The notes beneath the pieces were generated by a model. That model saw nothing but the letters and a program-made list of their open reading frames with translations, was not told the origin of the DNA and made no database searches. Shown piece by piece: positions 16,629-25,071 of a stretch of DNA of 64,000 bases. This DNA comes from Ancylobacter polymorphus (GTDB lineage Bacteria; Pseudomonadota; Alphaproteobacteria; Rhizobiales; Xanthobacteraceae): positions 2,556,001-2,620,000 of the forward strand of contig NZ_CP083239.1 in assembly GCF_022836935.1 (NCBI RefSeq), written 5' to 3'. The first letter of the stretch is position 1. Each line of letters opens with the position of its first letter. The position numbers were made by a program, and so were the translations under genes.

Positions 16629-16853
16629 TCAGCCGCGCCTTGCTTCGAGATAGTCGACGCGGCGCTCCAGATTGGCCTCGCGCACCATGCCGGGGATGAG
16701 GAACAGGTCGATGATCTGGCCGATGCCGAGCAGGCCGACCGTCAACAGCCACAGGGCGCCGGTCCAGTAGCGGCCGGTATAGAAGCGCTGGATGCCGCAC
16801 ACGCCGATCAGGCCGAAGCACCAGAACAGATAGGCGATGGGGGTGGAACGCAT
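16629..16853 (-). CDS. TM2 domain-containing small membrane protein
   Basis: This 74-residue protein (start ATG 16853, [11 protein letters not shown]) has two hydrophobic segments. They are separated by the TM2 signature [25 protein letters not shown], followed by [19 protein letters not shown] short charged tail ([17 protein letters not shown]) ends it. TM2 proteins are widespread two-helix membrane proteins with no agreed biochemical role. It sits between cobQ and cobO on the same strand, but no cobalamin link is known for the family, so its place here may be incidental. The frame continues to 16907, but 16853 gives the standard TM2 N-terminus. Confidence 0.8.
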   Translation of the reverse strand: MRSTPIAYLFWCFGLIGVCGIQRFYTGRYWTGALWLLTVGLLGIGQIIDLFLIPGMVREANLERRVDYLEARRG

Positions 16854-16976
16854 CGAAGCGTTTCTCCATGAAAGAACCACGCCGCAACAGCCGGCGTCGG
16901 CTTTCACATAGGAATGCCGTTGCGCAATTGCGAGATCGCCGCCACGGCCCGCGTGCCGATTTCGATCGGTCGCGCA

Positions 16977-17597
16977 TCAGAATTCGATGCCCTTCTGCGC
17001 CTTCACCCCGGCTTTGAAATGGTGCTTGACGAGCCCCATCTCGGTGACGAGGTCCGCCGCCTCGATCAGCTCCGGCTTGGCGTTGCGGCCGGTGACGACG
17101 ATGTGCAGCCCCGCGCGCCGGTCGCTGAGCGCGGCCACCACCTCGGGCAGGGGGAGATAATCGTAGCGCAGGGCGATGTTCAGCTCGTCCAGAATGATCA
17201 GCCCGAAGGCGGGGTCGTCCATCATCTCGCGCGCCTTGTCCCAGGCGCGGCGGGCGGACGCGATGTCGCGGGCGAGGTCCTGCGTCTCCCAGGTGAAGCC
17301 CTCGCCCATGGAATGCCATTCCACCCGCGCGCCGAAGCTCTCCAGCGCCCGGCGCTCGCCGGAATCCCACGCGCCCTTGATGAACTGGACGACGCCGACC
17401 CTCAATCCGTCCGGCTGGCCGAGCGTGCGCAGCGCTAGGCCGAAGGCGGCGGTGGACTTGCCCTTGCCGGGGCCAGTATGGACGAGCAGCAGGCCCTTTT
17501 CGACGGTCTTTTCCGCCACTTCCGCGTCCTGCACCGCCTTGCGCTTTTCCATCTTGGCGCGGTGGCGGGCGGCCTCCTCGGGGGAAATCTCGCTCAT
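16977..17597 (-). CDS. cobO: Cob(I)yrinic acid a,c-diamide adenosyltransferase CobO
   Basis: This 206-residue protein has the CobO/BtuR P-loop LLLVHTGPGKGKSTAAFGLALR, the acceptor region VGVVQFIKGAWDSGERRALE, and the Asp-containing LIILDELNIALRYDYLP and VVTGRNAKPELIEAADLVTEM. It transfers the adenosyl group from ATP to the Co(I) of cobyrinic acid a,c-diamide. Its start codon overlaps the cobP stop by 4 nt (ATGA), so the two are translationally coupled with cobP first. Length fits (about 200-215). Confidence 0.97.
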   Translation of the reverse strand: MSEISPEEAARHRAKMEKRKAVQDAEVAEKTVEKGLLLVHTGPGKGKSTAAFGLALRTLGQPDGLRVGVVQFIKGAWDSGERRALESFGARVEWHSMGEGFTWETQDLARDIASARRAWDKAREMMDDPAFGLIILDELNIALRYDYLPLPEVVAALSDRRAGLHIVVTGRNAKPELIEAADLVTEMGLVKHHFKAGVKAQKGIEF

Positions 17598-18109
17598 GCG
17601 GCGCTTCCTTTCACGTAAAGCGGCAGGCCGGCGACGGTGAACACCACGCGCTCCGCGCGGGCGGCGACCATCTGGTTGAGCCGTCCCTGCGCGTCGCGGA
17701 ACCGGCGGGCCAGCGCATTGTCCGGCACGATGGAGAGGCCGACCTCGTTGGAGACGGCCACAATCGGCCCGTCATGGGCGGCGAGCGCTTCCACCAGCGC
17801 GGCGGACTCCGTGGCAAGGTCAGCTTCCGCCAGCAGCCGGTTGGAAAGCCAGAGGGTGAGGCAATCGACCAGCACCGGCCGGCCGGGCGGCAGCGCCTTG
17901 AGCGCGGCGGCGAGGTCGTGCGGGGCGTCCCGCGTCTCCCAGCCTTCCGCGCGGCGGGCGCGGTGCTCGCCAATGCGCGCGGCCATCTCGTCGTCGAAGG
18001 CCTGCGCGGTGGCGAGGTAGCACCAGGGCGGCGGCAGGGCGGTGACGAGGCCTTCGGCATAGGCGCTCTTGCCCGAACGCGCGCCGCCGAGAACGAGCGT
18101 CAGCGCCAT
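17594..18109 (-). CDS. cobP: Adenosylcobinamide kinase / adenosylcobinamide-phosphate guanylyltransferase CobP (CobU)
   Basis: The protein has 171 residues from the ATG at 18109. It shows the RecA-like CobU fold: P-loop LVLGGARSGKSAYAE, then RRAEGWETRDAPHDLAAAL with the guanylylation region, VLVDCLTLWLSNRLL and VAVSNEVGLSIVPDNALARRFRD. The bifunctional enzyme phosphorylates adenosylcobinamide and then activates it as the GDP derivative for lower-ligand attachment. Length matches (about 170-180). The frame stays open upstream to 18550, but that part is antisense to the riboswitch and has no homology-like sequence, so it was excluded. It is the first gene of the cobP-cobO pair and divergent from the riboswitch-led cobW unit. 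Confidence 0.96.
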   Translation of the reverse strand: MALTLVLGGARSGKSAYAEGLVTALPPPWCYLATAQAFDDEMAARIGEHRARRAEGWETRDAPHDLAAALKALPPGRPVLVDCLTLWLSNRLLAEADLATESAALVEALAAHDGPIVAVSNEVGLSIVPDNALARRFRDAQGRLNQMVAARAERVVFTVAGLPLYVKGSAA

Positions 18110-18234
18110 GGCAGGCAGACCGGGGCAAAGCGGGGCGGCATCGTCATCGGCTCCCAATGGGGCGGCGGCGGGCGAGCGGCGGACTATAGCGGCGGCGCGG
18201 GGGCGGGCAACCGCCGGGGGCCGGGGCCTGCGGT

Positions 18235-18263
18235 TTGACTTTGCCGGCCAAGCCTCCTTTAGT
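18235..18263 (+). promoter_or_regulatory. Sigma-70-type promoter ahead of the cobalamin riboswitch
   Basis: TTGACT (18235-18240) and TTTAGT (18258-18263) are separated by exactly 17 nt. They place a transcription start near 18270, right at the 5' edge of the riboswitch. The match is -35 5/6 and -10 4/6. Confidence 0.55.
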
Positions 18264-18270
18264 GGCCGCG

Positions 18271-18455
18271 ACCGACGGTTTCCTCCCGCGAGGGAGGGAC
18301 GAAGAGGGAATGCGGTGCGGGGCTCTCGGGCCCCAATTCCGCGGCTGCCCCCGCAACTGTAAGCGGCGAGCCTCAGCCGGAAGCCACTGGAGACCTCTCC
18401 GGGAAGGCGGCGACGAGGCGGCGACCCGCGAGCCAGGAGACCTGCCGGCGGTCCG
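18271..18455 (+). ncRNA. Cobalamin (B12) riboswitch
   Basis: The conserved core elements occur in the right order. A GGGAATGCGG-type stem lies near 18306. The B12 box region follows with GCGGCTGCCCCCGCAACTGT (18341-18360) then AAGCGGCGAG, then GCCACTGG (18383), GGGAAGGCGGCGA (18401) and GACCCGCGAGCCAGGAGACC TGCC (18423-18446). The aptamer precedes cobW by about 120 nt. Adenosylcobalamin binding normally lowers expression, so high B12 should shut off cobW-cobN-cobG-cobH-cobI-cobJ. Exact ends are approximate. Confidence 0.95.
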
Positions 18456-18515
18456 GTCGTGCGTGCCGGCGGGGTGCCCGGCAGACAGGCAGAGACGCGC
18501 CACGGCGCGGCTTCG

Positions 18516-18535
18516 CGCGGGGATTCCTCCCCGCG
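18516..18535 (+). promoter_or_regulatory. Hairpin between riboswitch and cobW, possible expression platform
   Basis: An 8-bp stem CGCGGGGA/TCCCCGCG with a TTCC loop lies about 28 nt before the cobW GTGGAG ribosome site. No U-run follows, so translational rather than terminator control is the better guess. Confidence 0.4.
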
Positions 18536-18576
18536 ACCGACGCATCCCACGAATCCGTCGCCCGTGGAGATGCCGC

Positions 18577-19638
18577 ATGACTACCGATTCCCGCACCGCC
18601 CTTGATCGTGTCCCCTGCACCATCGTCACCGGCTTTCTCGGCTCGGGGAAAACGACGCTGATCCGCCATGTGCTGGAGCATGCGCGCGGCAAGAGGCTGG
18701 CGGTGATCGTCAACGAATTCGGCGATGTCGGCATCGACGGCGACATCCTCAAAGGCTGCGGCATCGACACCTGCCCGGAAGAGAACATCGTCGAACTCGC
18801 CAATGGCTGCATCTGCTGCACCGTGGCGGATGATTTCGTGCCGGCGCTCGACGCCATTCTCGCGCGGGAGCCGAAGGTCGATCACATCCTGATCGAGACC
18901 TCCGGCCTCGCTCTGCCCAAGCCCCTGGTGCAGGCCTTCCACTGGCCGGCGATCAAGAGCCGGGTGACGGTGGACGGCGTGGTGGCGGTGGTGGATGGCG
19001 AGGCGCTGGCCTCCGGCCGCGTGGCGCATGACCACGACGCGCTCGCCGCTCAGCGCGCCGCCGATGACAGCCTCGACCATGACGACCCGATCGAGGAAGT
19101 GTTCGACGACCAGATCGCCTGCGCCGATCTCGTCATCCTGACCAAGGCCGACCTGATCGATGATGCCGGCCAGGCCAAGGCCCGCGCCGCGCTCGACGCC
19201 GAACTGCCCAAGGGCGTGCGGGTGGTGAGCGTGACCGAGGGGCGGATCGACCCGGCGATCCTGATGGGCCTCGGCATCGGCACCGAGAACGACATCGAGA
19301 ACCGCAAGACGCATCACGATGACGAGCTCGACCACGACCACGACGATTTCGACAGTTTCGTCGTCGCGGTGCCTGAAATCACCGACCCGGCCGAGTTCGC
19401 GGCACGGGTGGAGCGGGCGGCGGAGGAGGCCGACGTGCTGCGGGTGAAGGGGTTTTTGCCCGTCGCCGGCAAGTCGATGCGGTTGCTGGTGCAGGCGGTC
19501 GGCCCGCGCGTGGCGCATCATTTCGACCGCCCCTGGGGCGAAGCTGAGCGCACCGGGCGCCTCGTCGCCATCGGGCTGAAGGGCCTCGACCGCGCCAAGG
19601 TGGAGGCGATCCTCGCCGGGGAGCGCGTGGCGGCGTGA
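18577..19638 (+). CDS. cobW: CobW GTPase (COG0523 metal chaperone)
   Basis: This 353-residue protein (ATG 18577, GTGGAG 8 nt upstream) has the G3E-family P-loop TIVTGFLGSGKTTLIRHVL, the metal site GCICCTVADD (CxCC), ETSGLALPKPL and the base motif LTKADL. Between GTPase and C-terminal domains lies a His/Asp-rich stretch (THHDDELDHDHDDFD), suited to cobalt or other divalent metal binding. CobW loads Co2+ for cobaltochelatase CobNST. Being first behind the B12 riboswitch and directly before cobN supports this job. A family-A repeat fills the gap to cobN. The frame is open upstream through the riboswitch but that region is not coding. Confidence 0.96.
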   Translation: MTTDSRTALDRVPCTIVTGFLGSGKTTLIRHVLEHARGKRLAVIVNEFGDVGIDGDILKGCGIDTCPEENIVELANGCICCTVADDFVPALDAILAREPKVDHILIETSGLALPKPLVQAFHWPAIKSRVTVDGVVAVVDGEALASGRVAHDHDALAAQRAADDSLDHDDPIEEVFDDQIACADLVILTKADLIDDAGQAKARAALDAELPKGVRVVSVTEGRIDPAILMGLGIGTENDIENRKTHHDDELDHDHDDFDSFVVAVPEITDPAEFAARVERAAEEADVLRVKGFLPVAGKSMRLLVQAVGPRVAHHFDRPWGEAERTGRLVAIGLKGLDRAKVEAILAGERVAA

Positions 19639-19644
19639 GCCTTC

Positions 19645-19740
19645 CGTCATCCCGGACGGCCGCGAGGCCGATCCGGGATCGCCGGCCGGAATGAACGGCA
19701 ACCGATCCCGGCCCGGCGCTGCGTGTCGGCCGGGATGACG
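19645..19740 (+). repeat. Palindromic repeat, family A copy 3 (96 bp)
   Basis: It starts CGTCATCCCGGACGGCC and ends CGGCCGGGATGACG, with inner GATCCGGGATCGCC and ACCGATCCCGG arms. It lies within the cobW-cobN transcription unit. Confidence 0.85.
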
Positions 19741-19762
19741 ATTTCAGGAGACCCGCCTTCCC

Positions 19763-22700
19763 ATGCACATTCTCGCCACCAGCTCCTCCAGCCTCGACGA
19801 TCTCGTCGAGCCGGTCGATCTCGGCCAGACGCCGGGCGAGGTGGTGGTGGTGTCCTTTGCCGACAGCGATCTCGGCGCGCTCGCCACCGCCATGGCGCGG
19901 GCGCAGGCGCGGGAGGAAGAGCGGGGCGAGGACCTGCCGAGCCTGCGCCTCGCCAATCTGCGCGATCTGCGCCACCCGATGTCGGTCGACCTCTGGATCG
20001 ACAAGGTGGCGATCCATGCCCGCATCGTGGTGGTGCGGCTGCTCGGCGGGCTCGACTGGTGGCGCTACGGCGTCGACCGGCTCAGCGCCGAGGCGCGGGC
20101 ACGGGGCTTTCACCTCGCCGTGCTGCCGGGCGAGGACCGCGACGATCCCCGCCTTGCCGAGGCCTCCACCCTGAGCGAGGCGGAGCTCGCCACACTGCTC
20201 GGCTATTTCCGCGCCGGCGGGCCGGGCAATATGGCCGCGCTGCTGCGGCTGCTTGCCACTTATGCGGGGCGGGCGATGCCCCCGCCGTCCGCGGCGCAGA
20301 ACCTGCCGCTGGCCGGGTTTTATGCGTGGGGCGGGGCGTCCCCCTCACCCAACCCTCTCACCGGCGGGGAGAGGGCTTTGGCCGGCTTCCCACCGCCGTT
20401 TTCTTCCCCCTCTCCCCCTCGGGGAGAGGGTCGGGGTGAGGGGGCTTCTGCCGCCGCCATCCCGATCATCTTCTACCGCTCCATGGCGCTGGCGGGCGAT
20501 ACCGCGCCGGTGGAGGCCCTGTGTGCGGCGCTGATCGCGCGCGGGCTCGATCCGCGCCCGATCTTCGTCGCCAGCCTGAAGGAGCCAGTCTCCATCGGCT
20601 TCCTGCGCGATGCGCTGGCGGGTATGGACCCGGCCGCGATCCTGACCCTGACCGCCTTCGCCGCCGCCGATCCCGGCGAGGCGACAGTGCTGGACGCGCC
20701 CGGCGTGCCGGTGCTGCAAGCGGTCATCGGCACCACCAGCCGCACCGGCTGGACGGAGGGCGTGCGCGGGCTGACCAGCGCCGATCTCGCCATGCATGTG
20801 GTGCTGCCCGAACTCGACGGGCGGGTGCTGGCGGGGGCGCTCTCCTTCAAGGCGCCGCAGGAGATGGACGCCGTGCCCGGCTTCGCCGCGCTGGTGAACG
20901 CGCCGGTGCCCGACCGTGTGGCGCAGGTGGCAGAGCGCGTCTCTCGCCTGGTGCGGCTGCGCCAGACCCCGCGCGGCGCGCGCCGCGTCGCCGTGCTGAT
21001 GCCGGACTACGCCGGCGCTCCCGGCCGCACTGGCTGGGCAGTGGGGCTCGACGTGCCGGCGAGCGTGCGGGCGCTGCTGGCCGATTTGAAGGCCGCCGGC
21101 TACCGGGTGGAAGACGAGCCTCGCGATGAGACGGCGCTAGTGGCGGCGGTGAGGGGCGGGTCGCCCCCTCTCCCCGCGGGGGAGAGGGATGGGGTGAGGG
21201 GTGCTTTTCCCTCTGCCCCCGTTCTACCCCTCACCCAACCCTCTCCCCGCCGGGGAGAGGGCTTTGCGGGGCACGACGCCGTCCTCTCCCTCGCCGCCTA
21301 CCGCGCCCATCTCGCCACGCTGCCGTCCGAGGCGGTGGCGGCGGTCGAGGCCGCCTGGGGAGCGCCGGAAGACGACCCGGAGTTGATCGACGGGGCCTTC
21401 CGCTTCCGCGCTGCGCGCTTCGGCCATGTCACCGTGGCGCTGGCGCCGGAGCGCGGCGATGCGGCGGACCGGCGGGCGCAGTATCACGATCCCGCCCTGC
21501 CGCCGCGCCACGGGCTCATCGCCTTCGGCCTGTTGCTGCAGCAGACCGCCGACGCTCTCGTGCATATGGGCGCGCATGGCACGCTGGAATGGCTGCCCGG
21601 CAAGCATGTGGCGCTGACCCGCGCCTGCTTCCCCGAAATCGTGCTCGGCGCCCTGCCGGTGGCCTACCCGTTCATTGTCTCCAACCCCGGCGAGGCGGCG
21701 CAGGCCAAGCGGCGGATCGCGGCGGTGACGCTCGGCCATCTGCCGCCGCCGACGCAGGAGGCCGGCCTCGCGGACGACGCCGCTAGCCTGGAGCGGCTGG
21801 TGGATGAATATGCCGAGGCCGACGGGCTCGACCGCCGCCGCCGCGAACGCCTCGCCCGGCTGATCGTGGAGGAGGCGACGCGCACCGGCTTTGCCCGCGA
21901 CGCCGGGCTGGACACGGGCGCCGACCCGGAGGAGGCCCTCAGACAGATCGACGCCTTTCTCTGCGACATCAAGGAGATGCGGCTGAAGGACGGTTTCCAT
22001 GTCTATGGCCGTGGCCCCTGCGGGGAGGCCGAGCGCGACGGGCTGCTGGCGGCGCTGGACGCCCGCCGGGTGTCCGCCGGCCCGGCCGGCGCGCCGGGGC
22101 GTGGGCGGACCGACGTGATGCCGACCGGGCGCAACCTGTTCACCAGCGACCCCCGCGCTCTGCCGACGCCCACCGCCATGGATCTCGGCCGGCTGGCGGC
22201 AGAGGAGATCGTGCGCGCCTATGCGCAGGCGCATGGCGACTGGCCGCGTTCGCTCGTGCTCGACCTCTGGGGCAGCGCGACGCTGCGCACCGGCGGCGAG
22301 GAGATCGCGCAGGGCCTGGCGCTGATCGGCGCAAGGCCGGTGTGGGACCCGGGTTCGGGCCGGGTCACCGGCATCGAGGTTCTGCCGCCGGCGGTGCTGG
22401 GGCGCCCGCGCGTCGATGTCACCTTTCGCATATCGGGGCTATTCCGCGACCTGTTCCCGGCGCAGATCGCGCTTCTCGATGCCGCGCTGCGGGCGGTGGC
22501 GCGGCGCGAGGAGAGCGAGGAGGAAAACCCGCTGCGCGCGGCGGGCGAGGGGGCGGCGCGCATTTTCGGCACCGCGCCGGGGGCCTATGGCGCCGGGCTG
22601 GAACGCCGCGCCGACGGAATGGAGCGCGACGCGCTGGCCGACGCCTATCTCGCCAGCGCCTCGCATGCCTATGGCGGGGCGGAAGGCGCGGGCCGGGCGA

Positions 22701-23245
22701 CAGGCGATTTCGCCGCGCGGGTGGCGGCGGCGGATATGCTGGTGCATGGCGCCGACGATCCCGGCCGCGACCTCTTGGAAGGCGATGCCGATCTCGCCTT
22801 TATCGGCGGTTTCGCGGCGGCGGCGGAAAAGCTCGGCCGCGCACCGGACCTCGTGGTGCTCGACACCTCCGATCCCGCCCGGCCGCAGGCCCGCCCTTTG
22901 GCGGCGGCGCTGGCGCGGATCGTGCGCGGGCGGGTGAACCCGCGCTATCTCGACGGGCTGAAGCGGCACGGCCCGCGTGGGGCGGCGGAAATGGCGGAGA
23001 CGGTGGACCGGCTGATCGGCTTCGCCGAGGCGACGCGGGCCGTGCCCGGCCATCTGATCGACGCGCTGCACGGCGCCTATGTCGACGATGCCGGCATGCG
23101 CGCCTTCCTGATGGACGCCTCGCCCGAGGCGGCGCGCTTCATCGCCGCCCGGTTCGACGGCGCGCGCGACAAGGGCCTTTGGCACCCGCGCCGCAACGAT
23201 GTCGGCGCCGGGCTCGCGCAGCTTGCCGGGGAGGCGGCGGAATGA
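19763..23245 (+). CDS. cobN: Cobaltochelatase subunit CobN with two in-frame repeat insertions
   Basis: This 1160-residue large subunit of the aerobic, ATP-dependent cobaltochelatase CobNST inserts Co2+ into hydrogenobyrinic acid a,c-diamide. Family landmarks are seen throughout: the N-terminal SLDDLVEPVDLGQT, later HMGAHGTLEWLPGKHVAL, YPFIVSNPGEAAQAKRR, LDLWGSATLRTGGEEIAQGL and the C-terminal SHAYGG..., NPRYLDGLKRHGPRGAAEMAETVD. Two family-C repeat pairs are translated inside it (about residues 193-227 and 468-500), giving Pro/Gly/Arg-rich peptides (e.g. [27 protein letters not shown]) that look like surface loops. AGGAG lies 12 nt before the ATG. The stop overlaps the cobG start (ATGA). cobS and cobT are not in the window. 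Confidence 0.95.
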   Translation: MHILATSSSSLDDLVEPVDLGQTPGEVVVVSFADSDLGALATAMARAQAREEERGEDLPSLRLANLRDLRHPMSVDLWIDKVAIHARIVVVRLLGGLDWWRYGVDRLSAEARARGFHLAVLPGEDRDDPRLAEASTLSEAELATLLGYFRAGGPGNMAALLRLLATYAGRAMPPPSAAQNLPLAGFYAWGGASPSPNPLTGGERALAGFPPPFSSPSPPRGEGRGEGASAAAIPIIFYRSMALAGDTAPVEALCAALIARGLDPRPIFVASLKEPVSIGFLRDALAGMDPAAILTLTAFAAADPGEATVLDAPGVPVLQAVIGTTSRTGWTEGVRGLTSADLAMHVVLPELDGRVLAGALSFKAPQEMDAVPGFAALVNAPVPDRVAQVAERVSRLVRLRQTPRGARRVAVLMPDYAGAPGRTGWAVGLDVPASVRALLADLKAAGYRVEDEPRDETALVAAVRGGSPPLPAGERDGVRGAFPSAPVLPLTQPSPRRGEGFAGHDAVLSLAAYRAHLATLPSEAVAAVEAAWGAPEDDPELIDGAFRFRAARFGHVTVALAPERGDAADRRAQYHDPALPPRHGLIAFGLLLQQTADALVHMGAHGTLEWLPGKHVALTRACFPEIVLGALPVAYPFIVSNPGEAAQAKRRIAAVTLGHLPPPTQEAGLADDAASLERLVDEYAEADGLDRRRRERLARLIVEEATRTGFARDAGLDTGADPEEALRQIDAFLCDIKEMRLKDGFHVYGRGPCGEAERDGLLAALDARRVSAGPAGAPGRGRTDVMPTGRNLFTSDPRALPTPTAMDLGRLAAEEIVRAYAQAHGDWPRSLVLDLWGSATLRTGGEEIAQGLALIGARPVWDPGSGRVTGIEVLPPAVLGRPRVDVTFRISGLFRDLFPAQIALLDAALRAVARREESEEENPLRAAGEGAARIFGTAPGAYGAGLERRADGMERDALADAYLASASHAYGGAEGAGRATGDFAARVAAADMLVHGADDPGRDLLEGDADLAFIGGFAAAAEKLGRAPDLVVLDTSDPARPQARPLAAALARIVRGRVNPRYLDGLKRHGPRGAAEMAETVDRLIGFAEATRAVPGHLIDALHGAYVDDAGMRAFLMDASPEAARFIAARFDGARDKGLWHPRRNDVGAGLAQLAGEAAE
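20341..20444 (+). repeat. Palindromic repeat, family C pair inside cobN (first)
   Basis: Units at 20341-20375 (CCCCTCACCCAACCCTCTCA then CCGGCGGGGAGAGGG) and 20407-20444 (CCCTCTCCCCCTCGGGGAG then AGGGTCGGGGTGAGGGG) stand head to head. They are translated in the cobN frame. Confidence 0.9.
21164..21261 (+). repeat. Palindromic repeat, family C pair inside cobN (second)
   Basis: Units at 21164-21201 and 21227-21261 stand head to head. The CCCCTCACCCAACC half is read here as LTQPSP, a different frame from the first insertion, where the same sequence gives SPNPL. Confidence 0.9.
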
Positions 23246-24435
23246 GCGCGCTCTCCATGCGCCGGGGCGCCTGCCCGAGCCTGCCGGAACCGATGCAAAC
23301 CGGCGACGGGCTGCTGGCGCGGCTGCAGCCTCTGGCACCACTGACGCTGGACCAGCTCGCCGGGCTGGCGCTTCTGGCGGCGGAACGCGGCAATGGCATC
23401 CTTGAGGTGACGGCGCGCGGCAAGCTGCAATTGCGCGGGCTGACGCCGGCCACCGTGCCGGGTCTTCCCGAGGCGGTGGCGGCGCTCGGCATCGACGTGC
23501 CACAGGGCTTTCCGGTGGAAGTGAGCGCGCTGGCGGGGCGCGACCCCGAGGGGCGGTTCGACCCGCGCCCGCTGGCGCGGGCGATCTCCGAGCGCGCCGC
23601 CCCGCTGGTGCCGCATCTGGCGCCGAAGGCCTCCGTGGTGGTGGATGGCGGCGGGCTGTTCCGGCTCGGCGGGCTGAAGGCGGATATCGCGGTGAGCGCG
23701 GCGGAGGGGGGGCTTTCCCTCACGCTCGCCGGCACGCCGTTCGGCGTGATGGAACAGGCGCGGGCGGCGGCGGTGGTGGTCGCGCTGCTGCAGCGGTTGG
23801 CGGCGTGCGGCCCGACGGCGCGGATGGCGGAACTTGTGGCGGCGGAGGGGATCGAGAGCCTGCGCGCCGCCTATGGCCTCGCCTCGCCCGTCGCCGCACC
23901 GGGGGAGGGTTTCGACCCGGTGGGTCTGCACGCGCTCAGCGACGGAAGCGTTGCGCTCGGAATCGGCCTCGCCTTCGGTCAGGTCCGGGCGGCGGCGCTG
24001 GCGAATCTGATCGACGCCGCGCGTCGGGCGGGCGTGACCGAGGTCGAGCCCGCAGCCGGGCGGGCGCTGCTGTTGGTCGGGCTCACGCCCGAGGCGGCGG
24101 AAACCCTGCGCGCGATAGCGGCGGGGCTCGGTTTCCTCACCGATGCCGGCGACCCGCGCCGGCGTGTCTTCGCCTGCGCCGGGCGCCCGGCCTGCGCCTC
24201 CGCGCGGCTCGACACCCATGAACTCGCGGCGACGCTGGTGCCGCTGCTGGGTGGGCGCGATCTCCATGTGTCGGGCTGTCCGAAGGGCTGCGCGCACCCG
24301 GCAAAAGCGGCGCTGACCATTGTGGGGCTGGACGAAGGGGCGGGTCTCGTGGTCGAAGGCACGCCGCGCGACGTGCCCGCCCGCATCGTGCCTCCCGCGC
24401 GCCTGCGCGAGACGATTGAGAAGGATCTGGCCTGA
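23242..24435 (+). CDS. cobG: Precorrin-3B synthase CobG
   Basis: This 397-residue protein has sulfite/nitrite-reductase-like half domains. The N-terminal half starts MRRGACPSLPEPMQTGDGLLARL with GILEVTARGKLQLRGL (ferredoxin-like repeat). The C-terminal half carries the cofactor cysteines in CAGRPACASARLDTHEL and HVSGCPKGCAHP, ligands of the [4Fe-4S] cluster. CobG is the O2-dependent monooxygenase that hydroxylates precorrin-3A to precorrin-3B, which marks the pathway as aerobic. Its ATG overlaps the cobN stop by 4 nt. The following cobH begins with GTG immediately after the cobG stop, so the genes are tightly coupled. Confidence 0.95.
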   Translation: MSALSMRRGACPSLPEPMQTGDGLLARLQPLAPLTLDQLAGLALLAAERGNGILEVTARGKLQLRGLTPATVPGLPEAVAALGIDVPQGFPVEVSALAGRDPEGRFDPRPLARAISERAAPLVPHLAPKASVVVDGGGLFRLGGLKADIAVSAAEGGLSLTLAGTPFGVMEQARAAAVVVALLQRLAACGPTARMAELVAAEGIESLRAAYGLASPVAAPGEGFDPVGLHALSDGSVALGIGLAFGQVRAAALANLIDAARRAGVTEVEPAAGRALLLVGLTPEAAETLRAIAAGLGFLTDAGDPRRRVFACAGRPACASARLDTHELAATLVPLLGGRDLHVSGCPKGCAHPAKAALTIVGLDEGAGLVVEGTPRDVPARIVPPARLRETIEKDLA

Positions 24436-25071
24436 GTGTCCACCCCGTTCGACTATGAGCGCGACGGCAATGCGATCTATGAGCGCTCCTTCGCCATCAT
24501 CCGCGAGGAGGCCGAGCTCGGCCGCTTCACGCCCGAGGAGGCGGATGTGGCGGTGCGGATGATCCATGCCTGCGGGCTAGTGGAAGCCGCCTTCGCCATC
24601 GATTTCGCCCCCGATCTGGTGCGGGCCGCCCGCAACGCGCTCAAGGCCGGCGCGCCCATCCTGTGCGACGCGCAGATGGTGGCGCATGGCGTCACCCGCG
24701 CCCGGCTGCCGGCGCAGAACGAGGTGATCTGCACATTGCGCGATCCTGAGGTGCCCGCTCTCGCCGAGCGGCTCGGCACCACCCGCTCGGCCGCCGCGCT
24801 GGAGCTGTGGCGCGACAGGATGGAAGGCGCGGTGATCGCCATCGGCAACGCCCCGACCGCCTTGTTCCGCCTCCTGGAAATGCTCGACGCCGGCGCGCCG
24901 AAGCCGGCGGCGATTCTGGGTATCCCGGTCGGCTTTGTCGGCGCGGCGGAATCCAAGGACGCGCTGGCGCTGGGCGAGCATGGCGTGCCGTGGCTGGTGG
25001 TGCGCGGAAGGCTCGGGGGTAGCGCCATGGCGGCGGCGGCGGTGAACGCACTGGCGAGGCCGGGCCTATGA
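24436..25071 (+). CDS. cobH: Precorrin-8X methylmutase CobH
   Basis: This 211-residue protein starts with GTG directly abutting the cobG TGA. It contains the CobH core: VRMIHACGLVEAAFAIDF with His44 at the catalytic position (His43 in Pseudomonas denitrificans), GAPILCDAQMVAHGVTRARLPAQNEVICTL, and IGNAPTALFRLLEMLDAGAPKPAAILGIPVGFVGAAESK. It moves the methyl group from C11 to C12 to give hydrogenobyrinic acid. The stop overlaps cobI by 4 nt. Confidence 0.97.
   Translation: MSTPFDYERDGNAIYERSFAIIREEAELGRFTPEEADVAVRMIHACGLVEAAFAIDFAPDLVRAARNALKAGAPILCDAQMVAHGVTRARLPAQNEVICTLRDPEVPALAERLGTTRSAAALELWRDRMEGAVIAIGNAPTALFRLLEMLDAGAPKPAAILGIPVGFVGAAESKDALALGEHGVPWLVVRGRLGGSAMAAAAVNALARPGL

Noticed and set aside
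18144..18857. Long frames across the region between cobP and cobW on both strands
   Set aside because: They cover the B12 riboswitch and its promoter, and no homology-like protein is seen. The true starts are 18109 (cobP) and 18577 (cobW).
20341..21261. CobN frameshift or pseudogene because of the repeat insertions
   Set aside because: The frame is continuous through both repeats and family motifs continue in register on each side, so the gene looks intact.
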